17,979 nucleotides of DNA, from assembly GCA_945874855.1 (NCBI GenBank), contig CAMCIP010000015.1, positions 1 through 17,979 on the forward strand. Reading direction: 5' to 3'. The position numbers and the translations under genes were made by a program. Origin of the DNA: Brevundimonas vancanneytii. GTDB lineage: Bacteria; Pseudomonadota; Alphaproteobacteria; Caulobacterales; Caulobacteraceae. Within the stretch, counting starts at the first letter, position 1, and every line of letters begins with the position of its first letter. This document shows, piece by piece, positions 1 to 6,277 of this stretch. Below the pieces are notes generated by a model that saw only the letters and a program-made list of their open reading frames with translations, was not told where the DNA came from and searched no databases.

Positions 1-49
1 CCCGCCGACGCTGCCCGGGACGCCGGGTCAATCACCTGGGAGATCGCCG

Positions 50-1135
50 ATGGTTCGGGCTTTCGCGCGCCACCACCTGTCGATAGCGGCCGTCGCCGCC
101 GTCGCCGTTCTGGCCGGCTGCGCCACGCCTGAGCCCCCGCCCCCGCCGCCGGCGCCCCCGCCGCCGCCCCCGCCGCCGCCCGCCCTGGCGCTGAACGGCG
201 GCATCGCCGAAGCCGCGGCCGTCTATGTGACCTTCATCCGCGACGTCGGCAGTATCGAGGCCGGCTTCGCGAATCCGGAGGCCATCCAGAACGCGATCCG
301 CAAGGGCGCCGCCTTCGAACCGACCCAGCTGTCGCGGGGCATGATCGCCTATGGCGCCATCCTCGCCCTGCAGTCGCCCGAGTTCGTGGCCGGTGTGCGC
401 ACCTATGCCGCGGATCCGGCCCAGCGCGAGCAGATCATCGGCCGGATCCTGGCCGACCCCGCCTATGCGGCGACCCTGCCCGGCGCCGATCAGGCGGCGG
501 GTCTGATCGTGGCCACCCTGGGGGCCGACATTACCGCCCTGACCACGGTCGCCGCAGCGGTCGAGGAAGACGCCTACAAGATTCAGGAGCGCAGCGATCC
601 GCGCCGCCGCTGGGCCTCCACACCGGTCGCCGACCGCCCCGCCCGTCTCGAGAGCGCCAAGGCCCTGTCGGTCACGCGCATGCTGCCGTCTCCGGAAGAA
701 TCGGCGCGCCTGTTCTCGGCGGCCCATTCCGGCGAGGGACTTAACCTGGCCGCCGGGCGCGCCGCGCCCCCCTATACGCCGGTCGTGATCAACGCCCTGG
801 CCATCGCCGCCCTGGCCGCTCTCGGGGCCGGGGGCGAGGAGTACCGGGCCCAGACCGACGCGCTGATCGTCGAGACCAACAGCGAGTTCTGCTTCAACAT
901 GACGAAGCTGAACCTGTTCCAGTGTCTGGCGGCCGCCCGTCCGCACTATGAGGACATCTTCTGCGTCGGTCAGCACATCGTGCGCGACATCGCCGTCTGC
1001 ACGGCGGAGGGCACGGGCCCGGCCCGCGCCCAGTTGACGCCGGCCCCGACCCTGGCCGGCACGCCGCCCGCACAATCGACCGCGGCGGGGGCCGTGGCTG
1101 CCGCGGATCAGGCCCCGGCGCCGGGCCAGTCCTGA
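50..1135 (+). CDS. Proline-rich lipoprotein of unknown function
   Basis: I do not recognise this 361-residue protein. It has a lipoprotein signal: a basic start, a hydrophobic stretch at residues 10-22 and a lipobox L-A-G-C with the acceptor cysteine at residue 24. It is therefore probably anchored in the outer or inner membrane facing the periplasm. Residues 27-44 are almost all proline, a stiff linker encoded by a CCG/CCC run. The body is Ala-rich and mostly helical in character. Four cysteines cluster near the C-terminus (281, 292, 305, 317), enough for two disulfides, and the last 45 residues are a low-complexity Ala/Pro tail. The ATG at 50 has a good Shine-Dalgarno, GGGAG at 38-42, seven bases upstream. 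It lies 140 bases before rplY in the same direction, but a hairpin-rich gap separates them, so co-transcription is doubtful. Bases 1-49 contain no callable gene. Confidence 0.75.
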   Translation: MVRAFARHHLSIAAVAAVAVLAGCATPEPPPPPPAPPPPPPPPPALALNGGIAEAAAVYVTFIRDVGSIEAGFANPEAIQNAIRKGAAFEPTQLSRGMIAYGAILALQSPEFVAGVRTYAADPAQREQIIGRILADPAYAATLPGADQAAGLIVATLGADITALTTVAAAVEEDAYKIQERSDPRRRWASTPVADRPARLESAKALSVTRMLPSPEESARLFSAAHSGEGLNLAAGRAAPPYTPVVINALAIAALAALGAGGEEYRAQTDALIVETNSEFCFNMTKLNLFQCLAAARPHYEDIFCVGQHIVRDIAVCTAEGTGPARAQLTPAPTLAGTPPAQSTAAGAVAAADQAPAPGQS

Positions 1136-1164
1136 GACGACGACGCCGTACCGAGCCTGGCCGG

Positions 1165-1193
1165 TTGCGTCCGGGGGCGCGGGCGTGTAATAG
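1165..1193 (+). promoter_or_regulatory. Candidate promoter for rplY
   Basis: A TTGCGT element at 1165-1170 is followed, after 17 bases, by TAATAG at 1188-1193. Both are only partial matches to a sigma-70 type promoter, but the spacing is right and it lies between the lipoprotein stop and rplY. Transcription from it would start near 1200, giving a leader of roughly 75 bases that contains the hairpin at 1226-1255. This is an inference from sequence only. Confidence 0.3.
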
Positions 1194-1225
1194 CCCGCCC
1201 TCTTGAATTCGAGGGATGCGATCCC

Positions 1226-1255
1226 CGCCGCGCGGACCGATTGACCGGCGCGGCG
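1226..1255 (+). promoter_or_regulatory. Leader hairpin just upstream of the rplY ribosome site
   Basis: CGCCGCGC at 1226-1233 is perfectly complementary to GCGCGGCG at 1248-1255, giving an eight-bp all-GC stem. A further GG/CC pair lies inside the 14-base loop. The stem ends nine bases before the GAGG Shine-Dalgarno (1265-1268) of rplY. A second weaker stem, CCCTC/GAGGG at 1198-1202 and 1211-1215, lies just before it. It could be a terminator remnant of the upstream gene, an mRNA stabiliser, or an autoregulatory site for L25. None of these is shown by the sequence. Confidence 0.4.
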
Positions 1256-1275
1256 TCCGTTGTTGAGGCAGGCCG

Positions 1276-1902
1276 ATGGCTGAGATCATTCTGAACGTCG
1301 ACGTGCGCGACAACACCGGCACCGGCGGCGCCCGCGCGGCCCGCCGCAGCGGCGCGGTGCCCGGCATCCTGTACGGTGGCGGCAAGGCTCCGGTGGCCAT
1401 CTCGGTCAACGAGAAGGACTTCCGCAAGAACCTCTACACCGGCAAGTTGCTCGGCCACCTGGTGACGCTGAAGTATGGCGAGGAGACCCAGCCGGTCATC
1501 GCCAAGGACGTCCAGTTCGACCCGGTCAGCGACCGCCCGCTGCATTTCGACCTGATGCGCGTCGACGAGGACCAGACCATCAGGATCGAAGTGCCCGTCC
1601 ACTTCATCAATGAGGACCAGTGCGCCGCCTTCCGTCAGGGCGGGTCTCTGGAGATCGTGCGTCACTCGGTCGAGATCCGCGTCCGCGCGGACCACATCCC
1701 CGAGGACCTGATCGTCGACCTCGCCAATCACAAGCTGGGCGACACCATCCGCTGGTCGGACCTCAAGACGCCCGCTGATGTCCAGCCCGCCATCGGCGAC
1801 CGCGACTTCGTGATCGCCTCCATCAAGGCCTCTTCGGCGGCCAAGGCGGCCGACGCCATGGAGGCAGAAGACGCCGAAGCCCCCGCCGAGGGCGAGGCCT
1901 AG
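1276..1902 (+). CDS. rplY: 50S ribosomal protein L25 (long, CTC-type)
   Basis: This is the 5S-rRNA-binding protein of the large ribosomal subunit. At 208 residues it is the long CTC/TL5 form: an N-terminal L25 beta-barrel (about residues 5-92), with the conserved core R-x-x-G-x-V-P-G-I-L-Y-G-G near residues 23-35, then a C-terminal beta domain (about 98-185), then an acidic Ala/Glu tail. The short E. coli L25 has only the first domain. The ATG follows GAGG at 1265-1268 with seven bases of spacing. The gene is followed by a terminator-like hairpin and then pth, a neighbour pairing common in alphaproteobacteria. Identification is firm; no key feature appears to be missing. Confidence 0.97.
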   Translation: MAEIILNVDVRDNTGTGGARAARRSGAVPGILYGGGKAPVAISVNEKDFRKNLYTGKLLGHLVTLKYGEETQPVIAKDVQFDPVSDRPLHFDLMRVDEDQTIRIEVPVHFINEDQCAAFRQGGSLEIVRHSVEIRVRADHIPEDLIVDLANHKLGDTIRWSDLKTPADVQPAIGDRDFVIASIKASSAAKAADAMEAEDAEAPAEGEA

Positions 1903-1983
1903 GACATCTGGTCGGGTTCGCCCGGCGCGACCTGAAGACGGCCCCTTGCGGGCATCGGATGGACCAGGGGCAGTGATGGAAAC

Positions 1984-2014
1984 GAGAGTCTTTTTCCGGA
2001 CTCTCACCCTTTTC
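1984..2014 (+). terminator. Probable intrinsic terminator after rplY
   Basis: GAGAGTC at 1984-1990 pairs perfectly with GACTCTC at 1999-2005 around an eight-base T-rich loop. The stem is followed by ACCCTTTTCC, an imperfect T tract. It lies 80 bases after the rplY stop and 42 bases before pth, so it probably reduces read-through between the two genes. The two arms are also GAGTC and GACTC, matching the GANTC target of the CcrM methylase found in Caulobacterales. Confidence 0.65.
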
Positions 2015-2046
2015 CTTCACGCACCGGCGTCGTTTCGGAGCGGGTC

Positions 2047-2652
2047 ATGATCATCCTGGCTGGTCTCGGAAATCCCGGCCCCAGATATGCGGGCAACCGC
2101 CACAACATCGGCTTCATGGCGATCGACGAGATCGCCCGTCGGTGGCGCTTCGGGGTTGAGCGGGCCAAGTTCCAGTCGGTCATCGCCGAGGGCGAGGTCG
2201 AGGGGACCAGGGTCCTGCTGATGAAGCCCCAGACCTTCATGAACGAGAGCGGGCGCGCGGTCGGCGAGGCGGTGCGCTTCTACAAGGTCGAACCCGGCAA
2301 CGTCGTCGTCTTCCACGACGAGATCGACCTGGCGCCCGGCCGGTTCCGCATGAAGACCGGGGGCGGGGCGGCGGGCCAGAACGGCGTGCGCAGTCTGATC
2401 AGCCAGCTCGGTCCTGACTTCCGGCGCGCCCGCATGGGCGTGGGCCACCCGGGACGGCCGGAGCTGGTGCACGGCCATGTGCTGAGCGACTTCCACAAGG
2501 CCGACCGGCCCTGGCTCGACGCCCTGCTGACCGCCTGCGCCGACGCCCTGCCCTTTCTGATCGCGGGTCAGGACGACCGCTACCAGGGCGAGGTCCTGCG
2601 CCTGGCCCCGGCCCCGAAATTCAGCCCGAGGCAGGCGGCGCAGGGAGAATAG
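2047..2652 (+). CDS. pth: Peptidyl-tRNA hydrolase
   Basis: This cytoplasmic enzyme releases tRNA from peptidyl-tRNAs that drop off the ribosome. The 201-residue protein is of normal length (E. coli 194). It opens with the family motif G-L-G-N-P-G (residues 6-11) and has the catalytic histidine H19 in N-R-H-N-I-G-F. The substrate-binding block K-P-Q-T-F-M-N-x-S-G follows at about 60-69, then the catalytic aspartate D91 in F-H-D-E-I-D, and the G-Q-N-G segment with N112. The ATG has GGAG at 2037-2040, six bases upstream. The stop TAG is followed two bases later by a long hairpin facing the convergent DUF4139 gene. In many alphaproteobacteria rplY, pth and ychF are close neighbours; here ychF lies 8 kb downstream. 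Confidence 0.98.
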   Translation: MIILAGLGNPGPRYAGNRHNIGFMAIDEIARRWRFGVERAKFQSVIAEGEVEGTRVLLMKPQTFMNESGRAVGEAVRFYKVEPGNVVVFHDEIDLAPGRFRMKTGGGAAGQNGVRSLISQLGPDFRRARMGVGHPGRPELVHGHVLSDFHKADRPWLDALLTACADALPFLIAGQDDRYQGEVLRLAPAPKFSPRQAAQGE

Positions 2653-2653
2653 G

Positions 2654-2692
2654 TCGTCTCCTCCCTGTTCCGTAGGAATGGGGAGGAGACGA
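2654..2692. terminator. Bidirectional hairpin between convergent genes
   Basis: A perfect 12-bp inverted repeat (2654-2665 with 2681-2692) contains a further four-bp stem TTCC/GGAA (2668-2671 with 2675-2678) inside its loop. It fills the whole 40-base gap between the pth stop on the plus strand and the DUF4139 stop on the minus strand. There is no T tract on either side, so it is best read as a shared, hairpin-type terminator or 3'-end stabiliser for both transcripts. Confidence 0.75.
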
Positions 2693-4321
2693 TCACTCCG
2701 ACACCTCATAGCGCCAGGTCAGGGTCACACTCTCACCCGGCGGCACGGTCAGGGTCCAGGCCGGATAGCCGCCGTCTGTGATCGCGCTGGGCCGGCTCTG
2801 ACGGGTGATGCGGAACCCGGTCTGGCGGAACTCCTGCGGAGCCAGTTCGACCATCTCCGCATCGGCACCCAGGTTGGAGACAACCACCTCGACCTCGCGC
2901 CATTGGGTCGTCAGGGCGCGGCGGGTGCGCTCGCCGTCGGCGGTGACCCGGGTGCGGACCTGCACATCCGAGGCGTCCCCGCGGGCCAGCTCGAAGGGCA
3001 GACCGACCGGTCGGTCCTCGGTCTCCGCCTCACCGGCGAGGACGGACCGGCCCTCGGGCGTGATCTGGCGCAGGCTCCAGTTGCCGCCCGGCAGGGCGAT
3101 GCCCAGCCCCCCGAGCTCGGTGTTGCGCAGGCGGAAGACCACCTGGGGCGTCGAGGTTTCGGTCTCACCCGGCTCTTCCCACAGGGTGCCGATCCACTGC
3201 CGGTTGACCCGCTCATAGGGCACCGCTGTCCGCTCGAGGAACCGCACCTGTTTGGTCTGGCGCGCCGCCACCGTGGTCGGCGACGGGAGGGTGTAGATCT
3301 TGTAGTCGCCCAGTTCCTCCTGCCGCGCGATCCGGCTGCCGGTGACGACGATCTCCTCCACGACGGGTGGCCGGGGCGCGGCAGGCGGCGCGGGTGGTGG
3401 CGGGACTGCCATGATGCGATCTTCACGGTAGGTGGCCTGTAGATTGGGTGAGACCCCGTTCGTCGTCGTGTCCTGGGGCCAGCAGCCGGGACTGCGGCGG
3501 CGCAGGACGGGGTAGATCGGGACGGACTCGCCGGTGGTCCGGAGATCGCCGGCCACCACCTGCACCGGGGCGTCAGGGAAGCTGGTCCCGCCGAAATTGG
3601 CCAGGGTGAGCCAGCCGGTCAGGTCCAGGGTCCGCCCGTCGGGCGACAGCCGCGCCACATAGTCGGTCGACCACTGCAGGCCCGTCGACAGATAGGCCAG
3701 GGTCACGGTGTGGCGCCCCGCCGCCGGGGCGCGGGTCCGGATCGACAGGCTCGGCTGGTCCGACAGGCCCTCGGGCACATCCTCGAAGATCACCCGCTGG
3801 ATCAGGCCGGAACAGGACAGGGCCTCGTAGCGCCCGTCGATCTCCAGCACGGCGCCGCCTCCGCCGGAGCGAACCACGGCGGTGCGGACCTCCTCGTCCC
3901 CTGTGACGGGATTGTTCCGAACCACCTGCACCGTGTCCCCGATCGACTTGTCCAGCAGCGAACCGGGGGTCAGCAGGTCGAAGTCGGCGTTCTGCTCCAG
4001 CACCGCCGAGGACAGGCCCTCGATCGTCACGCTCTGGGGCACGATGCCGGTGGAGACCCCTTCGAACCGGATCACGGCGTCACCGGCCGGCACGTCGATC
4101 GTGCGCGTTTCCACGATCAGGGCCAGACCCTCCCGGTCCAGCCGGCTCCACGACTGGCGTGAACGCGCCATCAGCTCGACGGTGTCGACCGGCCGGTCGC
4201 GGTAGATGACCACCGTGGCCGTGTCGGCCTTCTCGGACGTGGAGACGGTCTGGGCGAACGCCGGCGCGGCCAGCAGGCTGATCAGCGCCGTCGCCGCCAA
4301 CAGGGCGGCGCGCACGGTCAA
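2693..4321 (-). CDS. Exported DUF4139-family protein with TonB-box-like insert
   Basis: This 542-residue protein has a cleavable signal peptide (residues 1-23, ending A-F-A before Q). An N-terminal DUF4140-like beta region (about 35-140) and a DUF4139 region (about 200-542) follow. Its biochemical role is unknown. It is a paralog of the gene directly upstream: both share D-L-L-T-P, a V-R-x-N-P block, and L-G-D-Y followed by a Y-x-L-P stretch. Between the two halves sits a proline-rich linker (306-319) and then EEIVVTGSRIARQ (322-334), which looks like the TonB box of outer-membrane receptors. Two cysteines (170, 280) could form a disulfide. The start is uncertain. TTG at 4321 overlaps the upstream stop as TTGA, and GTG at 4315 is the alternative; neither has a strong Shine-Dalgarno, suggesting translational coupling. 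Confidence 0.9.
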   Translation of the reverse strand: MTVRAALLAATALISLLAAPAFAQTVSTSEKADTATVVIYRDRPVDTVELMARSRQSWSRLDREGLALIVETRTIDVPAGDAVIRFEGVSTGIVPQSVTIEGLSSAVLEQNADFDLLTPGSLLDKSIGDTVQVVRNNPVTGDEEVRTAVVRSGGGGAVLEIDGRYEALSCSGLIQRVIFEDVPEGLSDQPSLSIRTRAPAAGRHTVTLAYLSTGLQWSTDYVARLSPDGRTLDLTGWLTLANFGGTSFPDAPVQVVAGDLRTTGESVPIYPVLRRRSPGCWPQDTTTNGVSPNLQATYREDRIMAVPPPPAPPAAPRPPVVEEIVVTGSRIARQEELGDYKIYTLPSPTTVAARQTKQVRFLERTAVPYERVNRQWIGTLWEEPGETETSTPQVVFRLRNTELGGLGIALPGGNWSLRQITPEGRSVLAGEAETEDRPVGLPFELARGDASDVQVRTRVTADGERTRRALTTQWREVEVVVSNLGADAEMVELAPQEFRQTGFRITRQSRPSAITDGGYPAWTLTVPPGESVTLTWRYEVSE

Positions 4322-5706
4322 CCGCCCGTTTCGATCGTGGCGGTCAGCTTTGTCTCGCCATTGGCCGGCACCTGCACCCGCCAGACGATCGTGCGCGAAT
4401 CGCGCAGCTCGCCCGGCTGGCTCTGGGCCTGGATCTCCGTGTCGCGACCCAGTCCGCCCTGACGGATTTCGACCGTCACCGGCTCGGACCGGGCGTTGCG
4501 GACGGTGTATTCGACCGAGCGCCGGGTACGGAAATAGTCGACGATCCGCGTCGAGACCCGCTCCTCGCTGATCACCCGGGGCTGCACCGTCACGTCAAAG
4601 GCTTCACCCGTGGTGATGGCCAGGTCAGAGCCGGCGGGCGTGTGGTCGATCGAGTCCTCGCCGATGAAGCGCGGCTCGCCCGTGGCGTCGTTGATGTAGA
4701 CCCGGATCGTCCCGGCCGGCAGCGACCGGTTCCGGCCGTTCATCGGCCCGTTGGCGAACAGCCAGGCGACCTCGACCGCCTGGGGCTGGGTCTGGGTCGA
4801 GAAGCCGTAGCTCTCGTACAGATAACGTTTGGTGGTCGGCACACCCGAGGCGTCGAGCAGGCCGACCTGCTTGTTCTGGTTGTTGGCGACCGTCACCCGC
4901 TCCGGCAGGGGATAGACGTAGTAGTCGCCCAGCGACTGGTCGTCCGAGGCCGCGACGCCGTTGCCGCGATAGTTGCCGCCGGCCGAGACGTCGCCGGCCA
5001 CCACCCGCGTCTCCGAGTCGGTGAAGGTGGCGCCCGACCGGTTGGTGATCGTCACCCAGCCGACCAGGTCCAGGGTCGAGGTCCGCTCGTCCACGCGCAT
5101 CACATAGTCCGCCGACCACGACAGGCCGGAGGTCAGATAGGTCAGGGTCACGTCCCGCCGGCCCGCGCCCTCGGCGTCCAGGGTCACGCTCAGCGTCGGC
5201 CGCGGCCGCAGATTGGCGGGCACCTCGTCGAAGATGACGCGGGTCGGCACGCCGTCGTCGCGCAGCACCTCGACCCGGCCGCCGACGCGCAGAACCACCC
5301 CCTCATTGGCGGCCAGAACCGTCGCGCGCTGGGTCTCCTCGCGGCCCGTGCCGGGATTGATGCGGACAAGGCCGATCTCCTGGCCGACGGCGCTCTGCAT
5401 CAGCTTGTCCGGGGTCAGCAGGTCATAGTCGAAATTCTGCTCCACCACCTCCAGGCCTCGGCCCGACAGGCTGACGGTCTCGGGCCGGATCGAGGCCGAG
5501 ACGCCGGGGAACTCCTGGCGGGAGCGGCCCGCCGGGATGCTCAGCCCGCGCACATCCTCCACCAGGGTGACGTTCTGCTGGTAGATGGTCAGATCGACCC
5601 GCTCGGGCCCGCCCGGCCGCGTGTCGACCTGGGCCTCCTGCGCCTGGGCGGCCCCCGCCATCAGGGCGGCGCAAACCCCCGCCGCCAGAACCGAACGTCG
5701 CATCAT
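4318..5706 (-). CDS. Exported DUF4140/DUF4139-family protein
   Basis: This 462-residue protein has a signal peptide (residues 1-22, ending A-Q-A before Q). An N-terminal DUF4140-like region follows, beginning with L-T-I-Y-Q-Q-N-V-T-L-V near residue 39. The C-terminal DUF4139 region contains L-T-Y-L-T-S-G-L-S-W-S-A-D-Y near 210 and the L-G-D-Y-Y-V-Y-P-L-P block near 283-292. The family is all-beta and secreted; no enzyme activity is known to me. It lacks the proline linker and TonB-box-like insert of its downstream paralog, which makes it the plainer member of a tandem duplication. The ATG at 5706 is preferred over the adjacent ATG at 5703 because GGGAG (5720-5716 on the minus strand) lies nine bases upstream. 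Its stop overlaps the next gene, so the pair is probably one operon transcribed away from the DUF2946 gene. Confidence 0.92.
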   Translation of the reverse strand: MMRRSVLAAGVCAALMAGAAQAQEAQVDTRPGGPERVDLTIYQQNVTLVEDVRGLSIPAGRSRQEFPGVSASIRPETVSLSGRGLEVVEQNFDYDLLTPDKLMQSAVGQEIGLVRINPGTGREETQRATVLAANEGVVLRVGGRVEVLRDDGVPTRVIFDEVPANLRPRPTLSVTLDAEGAGRRDVTLTYLTSGLSWSADYVMRVDERTSTLDLVGWVTITNRSGATFTDSETRVVAGDVSAGGNYRGNGVAASDDQSLGDYYVYPLPERVTVANNQNKQVGLLDASGVPTTKRYLYESYGFSTQTQPQAVEVAWLFANGPMNGRNRSLPAGTIRVYINDATGEPRFIGEDSIDHTPAGSDLAITTGEAFDVTVQPRVISEERVSTRIVDYFRTRRSVEYTVRNARSEPVTVEIRQGGLGRDTEIQAQSQPGELRDSRTIVWRVQVPANGETKLTATIETGG

Positions 5707-5785
5707 CGCGTACCACTCCCGACTGTGAACTCTCTACGTCCCATGCGGCCCGCACCATGTCGAGCCGTCGCGACCACCGCGACCG

Positions 5786-5814
5786 TTGCCTGATCGCAAA
5801 GACGAGTCTAAGCC
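5786..5814 (+). promoter_or_regulatory. Candidate promoter of the metal-uptake operon
   Basis: TTGCCTG at 5786-5792, 14 bases, then TCTAAGCC at 5807-5814 is a partial match to the Caulobacter-type housekeeping promoter (TTGACGS, N10-14, GCTANAWC). Initiation about seven bases downstream would fall at or next to the GTG at 5821, which would make the first gene leaderless. It lies in the divergent gap between the DUF4139 pair and the operon. No clear promoter was found for the minus-strand pair. Confidence 0.3.
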
Positions 5815-5820
5815 CGCCGC

Positions 5821-6207
5821 GTGAGCCCGCGCGCCTTTCGGAACCTGACCGGCCTGCAGGCCGTCGCCATGCTGGCGGCGACCTTCGCGGTCGTATGGGG
5901 CGCGCTGCTGCCCTATGCGGCTCACGCCGCCGCCCAGCCGGGCCTGTCCATCGTCCTGTGTTCGGTGGAGGGGCCAAAGTCGGTGACGATCGACCCGGAG
6001 ACGGGCCAGGTCAGCACCGGGACCGAGGTGCCGTCCTGCCCCGCCTGCGTCGTGCCGCCGCCGGCGGTCCTGCCCTCGGCGCCAGACGCGCCCCGGCCGC
6101 CGATCTTCACTGCCGCGGTCCAGCCCGCCCCGCGCCACGCCGCTCTGCGCCTGCCACCTGCCCGCGCCCCGCCGCGACCCCGGTCGACCGCCCCACCCCA
6201 CGCCTGA
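5821..6207 (+). CDS. DUF2946-like membrane-anchored cysteine protein
   Basis: This 128-residue protein has one hydrophobic N-terminal segment (about 11-38, ending A-H-A-A-A). It then has the two cysteine landmarks typical of DUF2946 proteins: L-C-S-V-E-G (C47) and C-P-A-C (C73, C76). The tail is Pro/Ala-rich and probably disordered. DUF2946 proteins often accompany TonB-dependent copper receptors and other copper genes. Here it precedes a TonB receptor by 70 bases, which suggests a periplasmic metal-binding accessory, but its function is not established. The GTG at 5821 has no Shine-Dalgarno and could be leaderless. ATG at 5869 is a shorter alternative that would cut into the hydrophobic segment. 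Confidence 0.75.
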   Translation: MSPRAFRNLTGLQAVAMLAATFAVVWGALLPYAAHAAAQPGLSIVLCSVEGPKSVTIDPETGQVSTGTEVPSCPACVVPPPAVLPSAPDAPRPPIFTAAVQPAPRHAALRLPPARAPPRPRSTAPPHA

Positions 6208-6277
6208 AGACCCCCACGCAATCCCCGCACCCGGCCTGAACGGCCGCGCGCGCCCGTGACTCTTCAGGAAATTTCTC

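Noticed and set aside
139..182. CCG/CCC repeat as a possible microsatellite or phase-variable tract
   Set aside because: It encodes the proline linker in frame with mixed codons and is not a uniform repeat, so slippage-based phase variation is not supported.
1984..2005. GAGTC/GACTC pair as a specific CcrM-controlled switch
   Set aside because: GANTC sites occur at many places in the window and these two are explained by the terminator stem.
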